The position numbers and the translations under genes were made by a program. Positions 9,070 to 17,521 of a stretch of DNA of 64,000 nucleotides are shown here, in pieces. Position 1 is the stretch's first letter. Each line of letters begins with the position of its first letter. Where the stretch lies: the NCBI RefSeq assembly GCF_009711345.1, contig NZ_SMMA01000064.1, positions 297,555 through 361,554 of the forward strand. Direction: 5' to 3'. The DNA is from Pseudovibrio flavus (GTDB taxonomy: Bacteria > Pseudomonadota > Alphaproteobacteria > Rhizobiales > Stappiaceae). Below the pieces are notes generated by a model. The model ran no database searches. It was not told where the DNA came from and was given only the letters and a program-made list of their open reading frames with translations.

Positions 9070-10458
9070 TTATTTCCGTTTCAGGTAAGCACCGGTAGAC
9101 GGCGCAGACTGTGCCTGACCATCATTGCCGCGGGAACGACGTGGAGGCTGGGATGGTTTCTTTGCGCCGCCTTTAGGCCCGCTTGGCTTGTTTCCGGTAG
9201 GCTTGAATTGACCTGATCCAGACTTTGCCTTGCCTTGGCCAGAACCCTTCTTGCCGCCTTTGCCTTGGAACTTAGGAGTGCGTGCAGACTTCGGCTCGCT
9301 GTCGGATTTGAACCAAGGATAGCCTTCCAGAACTTCGATTTTCTGGCGGGTGAGGTTTTCGATAGCGCGCAGCATACCGCGCTCTTCCGGCAGACAAAGG
9401 CTGATAGCCTCGCCATCGCGGCCAGCACGCGCTGTGCGGCCAATACGGTGAACGTAGTTCTCGGTCACGTTCGGCATGTCAAAGTTGATCACGCGGGAAA
9501 TGCCGGTCACATCGATACCACGAGCGGCAACGTCGGTTGCAACGAGCACCTTGATACGCTTGCGCTTGAACAGATCCAGCGTTTTCTGGCGCTCGGCCTG
9601 ATCCATGTCACCATGAATAGCCTGCGCATCGATACCCTGCGCTGCGAGCGCTCCGGCAAGCTGCGCTGTACGTTCACGCGTTCCGGCAAAAACGAGTGCG
9701 CTTTCAACGCCCTCTTCGTTCAGAAGCTCGATAAGAAGCGGCTGCTTTTGCTTCTCTTCTTTAAGATGCGCGATTTTCTGCGTTACCGTTTCTACGGTTG
9801 TCGCGGCAGGGGCGACTTTCACCTCAACCGGATTGCGCAGGAAACGCTTTGAAAGAGCCGCAATTGGCTTTGGCATTGTTGCGGAGAAGAACAGCGTCTG
9901 ACGCTCAGGCGGCAGCAGATCGGCAAGCTCTTGCAGAATTTCAAAGAAGCCCAGATCCAGCATCTGATCGGCTTCATCGAGCACGAAGATTTCCAGGTCA
10001 TCAAAGTGAACGGCGTTGCGGCGATAAAGGTCCATCAAGCGACCCGGTGTCGCTACGAGGATATCAATACCGCGCTGACAGGCTTTAACCTGCGGGCCAA
10101 TCGGAACGCCGCCAACAACACAGCCAAAGTGCATCGGCAAGCGGCCGGAATAGGCTTTGATGTTGGAGTGGATCTGATCGCTCAGCTCGCGGGTTGGTGA
10201 CAGGATCAGTGCGCGCACGCCGCGCGGAGAGGCGCGGTAACGGCTCTCGTTAAGGCGCTGGATGAGAGGAAGCGAGAACGCAGCGGTTTTGCCAGTGCCG
10301 GTTTGCGCGAGGCCAAGCAGATCTTTGCCTTCCAGAACAACAGGGATCGCCTGTTCCTGAATAGGTGTTGGTTTGGTGTATTGCTTTGCGTCCAGCGCAT
10401 TCAAAAGGGGCTTGATAAGGCCCAGTTCTGCAAAATCGGTCAACCTATGATCTTTCAC
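9070..10458 (-). CDS. DEAD-box ATP-dependent RNA helicase (RhlE-like)
   Basis: 462-residue RNA helicase. In order: Q-motif region (KQYTKPTPIQEQAIP), motif I AQTGTGKTA, Ia PTRELSDQI, GG and TPGRLMD, motif II DEAD, motif III SAT, then helicase C motifs (VFAGTRERTAQL, TDVAARGIDV, HRIGRTARAGRDG). A low-complexity basic Gly/Lys/Ser/Pro-rich tail (about residues 390-462) is typical of RhlE-type proteins and binds RNA non-specifically. Likely roles are ribosome assembly, RNA decay or cold growth. The subfamily is assigned by motifs and tail only. Confidence 0.92.
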   Translation of the reverse strand: MKDHRLTDFAELGLIKPLLNALDAKQYTKPTPIQEQAIPVVLEGKDLLGLAQTGTGKTAAFSLPLIQRLNESRYRASPRGVRALILSPTRELSDQIHSNIKAYSGRLPMHFGCVVGGVPIGPQVKACQRGIDILVATPGRLMDLYRRNAVHFDDLEIFVLDEADQMLDLGFFEILQELADLLPPERQTLFFSATMPKPIAALSKRFLRNPVEVKVAPAATTVETVTQKIAHLKEEKQKQPLLIELLNEEGVESALVFAGTRERTAQLAGALAAQGIDAQAIHGDMDQAERQKTLDLFKRKRIKVLVATDVAARGIDVTGISRVINFDMPNVTENYVHRIGRTARAGRDGEAISLCLPEERGMLRAIENLTRQKIEVLEGYPWFKSDSEPKSARTPKFQGKGGKKGSGQGKAKSGSGQFKPTGNKPSGPKGGAKKPSQPPRRSRGNDGQAQSAPSTGAYLKRK

Positions 10459-10732
10459 TTGTGCGGCGCTCCATAGGCCGCAAACCCGTTCAGGTCCTAT
10501 TAAATTGAAGTTTTATTCTGCCTAAGCTGTCACAAACAAGCGCCAATCAGCAAATTGTAGGTGATGCTGGCGAAAGGGAGAAAGCCTGCCAAAAAGCAAG
10601 GTGCCTTCCCGCGAAAAAAGGTCAGATGGCCCTCATCTGTTGCCTTACCCTTTAAAAGTCAAGAGAAATCGACAGCAGCCGAACTCTCTGCCATAATGAG
10701 CGCTTGTTTCGATTTGAGTTTTGACGGCACCG

Positions 10733-11059
10733 ATGGAATTGCAAGAAAAGATGGATTTGTCCCAGATGGAGCCTAAAGCAGAGGCTGCGGCTGAGCTTTT
10801 GTCATCTATGGCTCACCCCAAGCGGCTTCTAGTGCTGTGCACGCTGCTCGGCGGAGAGTGTTCGGTAGGGCATTTGGTAGAAATAACCGGATTGAGCCAG
10901 TCCGCGCTAAGCCAGCATCTAGCGAAGATGCGCGCCAGCGAACTCGTCACCACGCGCCGTAGTGCGCAAACCATCTACTATTCTCTCGCCAGCCATGAAG
11001 TAGAGCAGATATTGCAAACGCTTTACCAGCTCTACTGCGCACCACAAACCTCTGCCTAA
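10733..11059 (+). CDS. ArsR-family regulator with a SqrR/BigR/YgaV-type cysteine pair
   Basis: 108-residue winged-helix repressor (MELQEKMDLSQ start; TTG at 10721 and later ATGs are alternatives, none with a strong ribosome site). The blocks MAHPKRLLVLCTLLGGE and GLSQSALSQHLAKMRASELV are the ArsR core and match the E. coli YgaV / BigR / SqrR subgroup rather than metal-binding ArsR proteins. Cys36 (LVLC) and Cys102 (QLYC) are 66 residues apart, the spacing of the persulfide-sensing Cys41/Cys107 in SqrR and Cys42/Cys108 in BigR. A reactive-sulfur-sensing role is therefore likely. No sulfide-oxidation gene is adjacent. It converges on the DedA-PAP2 gene with a four-base overlap. Confidence 0.85.
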   Translation: MELQEKMDLSQMEPKAEAAAELLSSMAHPKRLLVLCTLLGGECSVGHLVEITGLSQSALSQHLAKMRASELVTTRRSAQTIYYSLASHEVEQILQTLYQLYCAPQTSA

Positions 11060-13068
11060 GGGCGCGGACCTGCTATTACAACGGTCTCACCAGTTGGATA
11101 GGACTTCATAAGCGCATGGGGTAGGTCCACCAGCTCGCGCTTGATGTCTGCACCCTTTTCCGCATCATCTGTGATTGCCGAGAACTCACCAAACAGGCGG
11201 ATCGTTTCCTCGCTAATCACTGTGCCGGTGTAAAGCGGCTCTACCGCGCCGTCGTCAGCAGCAAGCTGATAGCGCGACTTCCATAGCCAGAAGACCTGAC
11301 GGTGATCGATATCGCCTTCCATGACCATGGTAAGCGTTGGAAGACGGCCAAGGTTTGTTTGCGGTACAGGTGGCAGGTCGATTGCTGGTGTTTCTCCGGT
11401 CAGATAGCCGATTGCGGAAGGAACAGACCAGTCTTTGGCAACCCGCCAGCCTTCTTTTTCCATCAAGGCCTGCAGCTCATCTGGGGTGCCAGACCATTGC
11501 AGAACGATGTCCTCTTCAAACTCACCAATCAGATTGATGCGCTTTGCCGGAATATTCTGCCAGCCGGTTCTGCGCCACTGTACATAGCCCATCACCAGAA
11601 GACCGCTGCGAACACGGTAGTCAAACTGCGCTTCTTTGAAGCCTGCCGGAATGTGGAAAGCGGAGATGGCAAGAAGTGTACTAACCGCAATGGCAGCTAG
11701 GGTATTGCGGCCGATCTTCTCGTTGCTGATATGGCCAAATATAAAGCCGAATACCGCCGTTGTACCAGCGCCAAAGAAGAGGCCGGCAACCACATCAGAC
11801 ATCCAGTGGGCGCCCAGATAAACGCGGCTGAAACCGATCATGATGGCAAAGGTGGCAGCAAGTGAATAGATCAGCGTTTTAACGCGCAGTGAACGCTCGT
11901 GAGCAATAAGAACCGCCAGTACGCCCCACAAAACAGCGTTGATGGTTGTGTGACCGGACGGAAACGAGAAAGAGTGAGCACCGTCGAACAGTTCAATCGG
12001 TCTATCGCGGCCCAGTAGCGTCTTTGCAATCACTACAAACAGCGCGGAGCTTGCGATAGCGATAATAAAGCCGCTTGCCCGTCGCCACGCTTTGCAGCGC
12101 ATAAGATAGAGCGCGACAGCGCCGGTAATCATGGTGGTAACAATGCCATCGCCCATCATGGTGATGGAGATCATAAAGTCATCCATACGCGGCGTTCTGG
12201 CTGTTTCAAAAAGCGTATTGATCGCTTCATCAGCCCGCGCCAACGGCATGTCGGGCGAAATGGCACTGATAAACCAGACAAAGGCGGGATAGGTGGTTAG
12301 CAGCACCGCAGCAGAAAACAGCATACCAACGGAGCGTGGATTCTCCGGGTTATAGGTCTGGGCAATCCACTGAGAGAATGAGCCGGGACGACGGGCAAAC
12401 CAATTGATGATTGCTTGATGCGAGCCGCCGAAAACCGGCATGATAAACATAATCATCCAGCGGATGAGAACAACGGCAACCAGAAGCGCAAGACAGAGCC
12501 CGCCCAGCACAATAGCGAGGCGAGTGTTGGTTGCGCTGATTGCCGAAAGCGCCGAGCCAGCCATAACACCGGGCAGAATGTGCGCAGCCGTCCAGAACAC
12601 AGCTGAAACAACATTGACCACCTGAAATTTTATCAGGCTCATATCCGCCATACCGGCAATACCGGCAACAACAGACTTCACACCCGGTACAAACCTGCCA
12701 ATGAAGATGCTCTTGCCGCCGTGTTTTTCAAAGAAACGCTCACCTGCATCGACAAGATAGGAGTACTTGCTGAAAGGCCAGACAGTGCGGATCCGGTCTT
12801 TAAAGAAATACCCTACCCAATAGGAAACAGCATCGCCCACCACTGCACCGGCAAGGGTCCAGAGGAAAATGGAAGTGAAGTCCAGCTTACCAAGACCGAT
12901 CAGCGTACCTGCACCCACCAGCACAACCGTGCTTGGAAAGAACAAACCAACCAGAAACAGCGCCTCACCCATCGCGACGAAAAAGCAGATAAAGCCTGCC
13001 AGAGATGGGTTTGCGCCGATAAAGGCTACAATCTGCTGCAAATATTCGGTTATAAAGTCTGTATTCAC
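11056..13068 (-). CDS. Fused DedA (SNARE-associated) / PAP2 phosphatase / LssY-C-like membrane protein
   Basis: 670 residues in three parts. Residues 1-200 are a DedA/VTT-type membrane domain with the family block F-x-G-R-F-x-P-G-x-(K/R) seen as FIGRFVPGVKSVVAGIAGM. Residues about 215-445 are a PAP2 phosphatase with the three motifs KTLLGRDRP, SFPSGHTT and SRVYLGAHWMSDVVAG. The remaining 220 residues resemble the LssY C-terminal domain of Legionella secretion-associated proteins. About ten membrane segments are expected. The combination suggests handling of lipid phosphates such as undecaprenyl pyrophosphate or phosphatidic acid at the inner membrane; the substrate is inferred only. Confidence 0.85.
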   Translation of the reverse strand: MNTDFITEYLQQIVAFIGANPSLAGFICFFVAMGEALFLVGLFFPSTVVLVGAGTLIGLGKLDFTSIFLWTLAGAVVGDAVSYWVGYFFKDRIRTVWPFSKYSYLVDAGERFFEKHGGKSIFIGRFVPGVKSVVAGIAGMADMSLIKFQVVNVVSAVFWTAAHILPGVMAGSALSAISATNTRLAIVLGGLCLALLVAVVLIRWMIMFIMPVFGGSHQAIINWFARRPGSFSQWIAQTYNPENPRSVGMLFSAAVLLTTYPAFVWFISAISPDMPLARADEAINTLFETARTPRMDDFMISITMMGDGIVTTMITGAVALYLMRCKAWRRASGFIIAIASSALFVVIAKTLLGRDRPIELFDGAHSFSFPSGHTTINAVLWGVLAVLIAHERSLRVKTLIYSLAATFAIMIGFSRVYLGAHWMSDVVAGLFFGAGTTAVFGFIFGHISNEKIGRNTLAAIAVSTLLAISAFHIPAGFKEAQFDYRVRSGLLVMGYVQWRRTGWQNIPAKRINLIGEFEEDIVLQWSGTPDELQALMEKEGWRVAKDWSVPSAIGYLTGETPAIDLPPVPQTNLGRLPTLTMVMEGDIDHRQVFWLWKSRYQLAADDGAVEPLYTGTVISEETIRLFGEFSAITDDAEKGADIKRELVDLPHALMKSYPTGETVVIAGPRP

Positions 13069-13336
13069 AAACGGCTCACTGATTACCCGGGAGACATTGG
13101 TAGCTACTTAGAGACACCAGATGCGATTATCAACGCAGCTTGTGCGAAAATAGTCGAATTTGAAAAGCGTTTCCTTCACCATTAATGCAGCCTTTAGCAG
13201 AAACTTGCGGGCTTTGCATGCTATGGATTGTGAGCTGGAAGAATTAGAATTTCTGCGTAAAAGATGCAGTTTTAGCTTGAGACAGGCCCTCTCGCTGGGC
13301 CAAAACGACCCCGCAAAAAACAAATCGGTAGGCACC

Positions 13337-14818
13337 ATGTTTCAATCAGCAGATCTCCCGCAAAACATCAGTAAAGAGGATTTTGAGGCGCGCTTGCCGG
13401 CGCTAAGGGAAGAGCTGCTGGATGCGCAGCATAAGCTGCAGGAAAACAAGGACTTTGCCGTTGTAATTGTAATGGCGGGTCTCGATGGTGCCGGTAAAGG
13501 CGCAGCTATCTCGCGCCTTTATGAGTGGATGGATACCCGCTACCTGTTTTGTAATGCCTACCCTGAAAAGCGAAGCGAAGAAGAAAAGCTGCGCCCGCGA
13601 ATGTGGCGCTATTGGCGCGATTTGCCAGCACGCGGTGAAGTTTCTGTCGTTCTTGGCTCTTGGTATCAAAAGCCGCTGGGCAACTATGTTTATGGCAAGA
13701 CAGATGATGATGGTTTGGAGCGCCAACTTTCGGCGATCAACCGCTTTGAGCGCATGCTCACCCATGAGAACGTCTTGCTTCTCAAATTCTGGTTCACCCT
13801 GCCAACAGATGAGCAGAAAAAGCGCCTTGATGGACTGAAAGGCTTTAAAAGCCATCGCCACTATTTTCAGGAATGGACCAACCTAGACAACCACCGCAAA
13901 GCCCAGTTGGCGGGTGAAAAGGCGGCGATACACACCAGCACCGGTTATGCGCCGTGGGTCGTTATTCCATCGCAAGACCCTGAATATCGTGACCTTGCTA
14001 TGGGCGAAACCATTGCCGATGCCATTACCCGCAAGCTTGAGGATGGTAAGTCTATTCCAAACTCTGCCCCTGCTGTGGTGAGCGGTATTTCCAAAACAAG
14101 CGCCGTTGATGCCATCGATCTATCAGCGACCTTGAGCAAGGATGATTACAAGCAGCAGTTGGAGCACTGGCAAGACAGGGTTGCCCAGCTTATGGACAAG
14201 AAGCGTTTTCAAAAGCGCTCCCTTGTTTGCGTGTTCCAAGGCAACGATGCGGCTGGCAAGGGCGGCGCGATCCGACGTCTTACCCGTTCCATGGACCCGC
14301 GCACCTATAAGGTCTATCCAATCGCCGCGCCTAGCGAAGAAGAGAACCTGCATCCTTATCTCTGGCGCTTCTGGCGACGTATCCCGAAGAAAGGCCATGC
14401 CGCGATCTTTGATCGCTCTTGGTATGAGCGCATTCTGGTGGAGCGCATTGAAGGCTTTTGTTCTGAATCTGACTGGCTGCGGGCCTACAACGAGATCAAC
14501 TTCTTTGAAAGCGATCTGACAAACGAGGGCGTGATCCTTTGTAAGTTCTGGCTGGCGATTTCAGAAGAAGAGCAACTGCGTCGCTTTAAAGCGCGTGAGG
14601 AAACAGCTTACAAGAACTACAAGATCACCGAGGAAGATTGGCGCAATCGCCTCAAGTGGCAGGAATACTCTATCGCGGCGGGCGATATGGTGGATCGCAC
14701 CTCCACCCGCAACGCGCCGTGGACACTGGTTGCCTCTGAAGATAAGCGCTACGCTCGCATCAAGGTGCTGAAAACCGTCTGCCAGACTCTAGAAAAGGCG
14801 CTGGACAAGGGAAAATAA
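13337..14818 (+). CDS. pap: Polyphosphate:AMP phosphotransferase, tandem PPK2 domains
   Basis: 493 residues with two PPK2-type P-loop kinase domains: MAGLDGAGKGAAI near residue 52 and FQGNDAAGKGGAIRR near residue 300. Each is followed by the lid-type PxxEExxxPxxWRxWR block (YPEKRSEEEKLRPRMWRYWR; AAPSEEENLHPYLWRFWR). This is the class II PPK2 (Pap) layout, which makes ADP from AMP with polyphosphate. The second domain keeps FDRSWYERILVERIEGF and is probably the active one, as in characterised Pap; the first has the weaker LGSWYQKPLGNYVYG. Start ATG 13337 is chosen because the 59 residues upstream in frame lack family similarity. Confidence 0.93.
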   Translation: MFQSADLPQNISKEDFEARLPALREELLDAQHKLQENKDFAVVIVMAGLDGAGKGAAISRLYEWMDTRYLFCNAYPEKRSEEEKLRPRMWRYWRDLPARGEVSVVLGSWYQKPLGNYVYGKTDDDGLERQLSAINRFERMLTHENVLLLKFWFTLPTDEQKKRLDGLKGFKSHRHYFQEWTNLDNHRKAQLAGEKAAIHTSTGYAPWVVIPSQDPEYRDLAMGETIADAITRKLEDGKSIPNSAPAVVSGISKTSAVDAIDLSATLSKDDYKQQLEHWQDRVAQLMDKKRFQKRSLVCVFQGNDAAGKGGAIRRLTRSMDPRTYKVYPIAAPSEEENLHPYLWRFWRRIPKKGHAAIFDRSWYERILVERIEGFCSESDWLRAYNEINFFESDLTNEGVILCKFWLAISEEEQLRRFKAREETAYKNYKITEEDWRNRLKWQEYSIAAGDMVDRTSTRNAPWTLVASEDKRYARIKVLKTVCQTLEKALDKGK

Positions 14819-14902
14819 CCCTACCCGCCTGTGCCCCTTTGGGTTCTATGAAGCGGCGCTACGCGCAAATGGTAAAGGCTGGTGCATTATTAAGCCCAGC
14901 CT

Positions 14903-16084
14903 CTACACCACATTGACCTCAATAAGCTTGCGATCTTCATAGAGACGGTCAAGCGAGAGTTCGCTCATATCGAGAGTTTCATAGGAACCGCTAACGATGT
15001 GCTCCGCCAACGCGCGGCCCACTGCTGGTGCCTGCTGCAGGCCGTGCCCGGAGAAGCCGACAGCGATATAGAAATTCGGCGCTTGTTCCACAGGACCGAC
15101 AAACGCGTTGTGGTCAAAAAGGTTCATATCATAATGGCCAGACCACGCTGCGCCCGGTTTAATGGCTTCAAATGCCGGAATGCGGTGCGCCAGTGTTGGC
15201 CACAGGTGCTCTTCGAAGTAGGAGTAGTCCACCTCGAAGGAATAACTGTCCGGATCATTGTCTTCCTCCGGGCTACAGCCGCAAATAAAGCAATGGCCTT
15301 CGGGCCTTACATAGGTTCCAGTTGGATCCACAAGCAGTGGAAGATTGGGGATAATATCGCGGCATTCGAAGGTGAAAATGCTTCTTTTGCGAGAATGTAT
15401 CGGAACCGTAACGTTCGCCATTTCGCAAATCTGGGCACCGCCTGATGCCCCCGCCGTATTAACGATGGTTCCCGCTTCAATGGTCTCGCCGCTCTTGAGC
15501 GAAATCAGCCAGCCTGAGCCAGAGCGCTCCAGAGCACACACCTCATCGTCGATGTAAGGAACGCCGAGGGAACGGGCCTTGCGGCGGAAAGCCTGCATCA
15601 AGCCGTACCCGTCAAACCACCCCTCTCCTGAGGTTCCATGACAGCCTGCCGCGATGTCCTCGACGTTAAGCCAAGGGAATTTTTGCAAAAGCGCGTCTGG
15701 TTCGTACCACGCGATATCTGCGCCCATGGAAATTTGCGTTTGATGGTTGGCCTCCAGAATATGCCGCGTTTCCGGTGTAGCTAGGAACAGATAGCCGCCT
15801 TCCACCAGATCAATGCGTGGTTTATCGCCATCCACCTCAAGGTGCTCCCCAATGTTGCGCAGGAAGTCGATCCCGTAGAGCGATATCTCGATATTGATGG
15901 CGCTGGAAAATTGCTGGCGGATAGAGGCCGCAGACAGAGCTGAAGCGCACTGCTGATAGGACGGATCTTTCTCGATCACACACACAGAGCCGCTAAATCC
16001 CTTGTGGCTGACAAGGTTATAGGCGGTAGCAGAGCCCATCACTGCGCCGCCAACAATGGCAACATCGACCGTTTTGTGCGCCAT
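14903..16084 (-). CDS. FAD-dependent oxidoreductase (DAO / glycine oxidase-like)
   Basis: 393-residue flavoprotein of the D-amino-acid-oxidase fold. The N-terminal Rossmann motif is IVGGAVMGSATAYNLV (residues 8-23), followed by ADP-ribose-binding VIEKDPSYQ, an internal INTAGASGGAQICEMA and the C-terminal FAD block FYIAVGFSGHGLQQAPAVGRALAEH. No membrane segment is seen. It lies upstream in orientation to nothing but downstream of gcdH-amaB on the same strand, separated by a strong terminator. A role in amino acid oxidation, for example pipecolate in the lysine pathway, is possible because of those neighbours, but the substrate cannot be read from sequence. Confidence 0.85.
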   Translation of the reverse strand: MAHKTVDVAIVGGAVMGSATAYNLVSHKGFSGSVCVIEKDPSYQQCASALSAASIRQQFSSAINIEISLYGIDFLRNIGEHLEVDGDKPRIDLVEGGYLFLATPETRHILEANHQTQISMGADIAWYEPDALLQKFPWLNVEDIAAGCHGTSGEGWFDGYGLMQAFRRKARSLGVPYIDDEVCALERSGSGWLISLKSGETIEAGTIVNTAGASGGAQICEMANVTVPIHSRKRSIFTFECRDIIPNLPLLVDPTGTYVRPEGHCFICGCSPEEDNDPDSYSFEVDYSYFEEHLWPTLAHRIPAFEAIKPGAAWSGHYDMNLFDHNAFVGPVEQAPNFYIAVGFSGHGLQQAPAVGRALAEHIVSGSYETLDMSELSLDRLYEDRKLIEVNVV

Positions 16085-16140
16085 AGAAGCATTCCATCAA
16101 AAGCATCGCAGCCGATAACTGTGCTGCGGAACAACCATTT

Positions 16141-16186
16141 AAACAAAAAACGGGCGCCGCTAAGAGAGACAGGTTTAGCGGCGCCC
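16141..16186 (-). terminator. Rho-independent terminator after gcdH
   Basis: A perfect 12-bp stem (16152-16163 with 16175-16186, GGGCGCCGCTAA / TTAGCGGCGCCC) is followed on the minus strand by a T-rich run (plus-strand A-run 16141-16150). It separates gcdH from the FAD oxidoreductase. A second imperfect hairpin with arms AGAGCGCTG/CAGCGCTCT lies at about 16262-16293, but without a T-run. Confidence 0.85.
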
Positions 16187-16309
16187 CGAGTTGGGCAGTT
16201 GGCGCATAGTTTCGAAAGATTGGAGGATCTTCCGCCCAAGACTACGCGCCAGAAAGGCCATGAGCGCTGCTGGAAAAATAAAACAGCGCTCTAAAGGTGT
16301 TAGGCAGAC

Positions 16310-17509
16310 TTAAAAGAACGCCTGCAAGCCGGTCTGTGCGCGGCCCAGAATAAGGGCGTGCACGTCATGGGTGCCTTCGTAGGTGTTTACGGTTTCAAGG
16401 TTCTGCGCATGACGCATAACCATGAATTCCTCAGAGATGCCGTTACCGCCGTGCATATCGCGAGCCTGACGGGCGATATCCAGAGCCTTGCCGCAGTTGT
16501 TGCGCTTGACCAAGGAGATCATCTCAGGGGCAACACGGCCCTCGTCCATCAAGCGGCCAACACGCAAGGAACCCTGAAGGCCAAGAGAAATCTCGGTCTG
16601 CATGTCGGCAAGCTTCTTCTGGAAGAGCTGGGTCTGAGCCAGAGGACGGTTGAACTGCTTGCGGTCCAGACCGTACTGACGGGCACGGTGCCAGCAGTCT
16701 TCTGCTGCGCCCAGTGCGCCCCAAGAAATGCCGTAGCGAGCACGGTTCAAGCAGCCAAACGGACCTTTAAGACCGGAAACGTTAGGCAGCAGAGCGTCTT
16801 CAGGAACTTCCACGCCGTCCATGACGATTTCACCGGTGATGGAAGCGCGCAGAGAAAGCTTGCCGCCGATCTTTGGTGCGCTGAGGCCCTTCATGCCTTT
16901 TTCAAGCACAAAGCCGCGGATCTTGTTGTCATGCTCTTCAGACTTGGCCCAAACCACGAAAACGTCAGCAATCGGGGAGTTGGAGATCCACATCTTGGTA
17001 CCGGTAATACGGTAGCCACCGTCGATCTTTTCAGCGCGGGTGCGCATGCCTGCTGGATCAGAACCAGCATCTGGCTCGGTCAGGCCGAAGCAACCAACAT
17101 ACTCGCCGCTGGCAAGCTTTGGCAGGTATTTCATGCGCTGCTCTTCAGAGCCGTAAGCGTAGATCGGGAACATGACGAGGGAGGACTGCACGCTCATCAT
17201 AGAGCGGTAGCCACTGTCGATGCGCTCTACTTCGCGGGCAACAAGGCCATAAGCAACGTAGGAAGCTTCCGCACAGCCGTACTTTTCTGGCAGCGTTACG
17301 CCAAGAAGACCCTGTTCGCCCATCTCGTTGAAGATACTGCGGTCGGTTACTTCATCACGGTACGCTTCAATAACGCGTGGCAGCAGGTTTTCCTGCGCGT
17401 AGGCGCGGGCGCTTTCCATGATGAGGACTTCGTCTTCGTTCAGCTGATCGCGCAGCAGAAACGCGTCTTCCCAGTCAAAGGTTCCGCCGCCAGTTGGATC
17501 GATACTCAT
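16310..17509 (-). CDS. gcdH: Glutaryl-CoA dehydrogenase
   Basis: 399-residue acyl-CoA dehydrogenase. It oxidatively decarboxylates glutaryl-CoA to crotonyl-CoA at the end of lysine/tryptophan breakdown, passing electrons to ETF. Signatures are [19 protein letters not shown] (FAD/substrate loop), [38 protein letters not shown], and the C-terminal [11 protein letters not shown]...[20 protein letters not shown] with the catalytic Glu in YEGT. The GCDH-specific details ([31 protein letters not shown]) distinguish it from other acyl-CoA dehydrogenases. It follows amaB by 12 bases on the same strand, forming an operon. Confidence 0.95.
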   Translation of the reverse strand: MSIDPTGGGTFDWEDAFLLRDQLNEDEVLIMESARAYAQENLLPRVIEAYRDEVTDRSIFNEMGEQGLLGVTLPEKYGCAEASYVAYGLVAREVERIDSGYRSMMSVQSSLVMFPIYAYGSEEQRMKYLPKLASGEYVGCFGLTEPDAGSDPAGMRTRAEKIDGGYRITGTKMWISNSPIADVFVVWAKSEEHDNKIRGFVLEKGMKGLSAPKIGGKLSLRASITGEIVMDGVEVPEDALLPNVSGLKGPFGCLNRARYGISWGALGAAEDCWHRARQYGLDRKQFNRPLAQTQLFQKKLADMQTEISLGLQGSLRVGRLMDEGRVAPEMISLVKRNNCGKALDIARQARDMHGGNGISEEFMVMRHAQNLETVNTYEGTHDVHALILGRAQTGLQAFF

Positions 17510-17521
17510 AAACTGTCTCTC

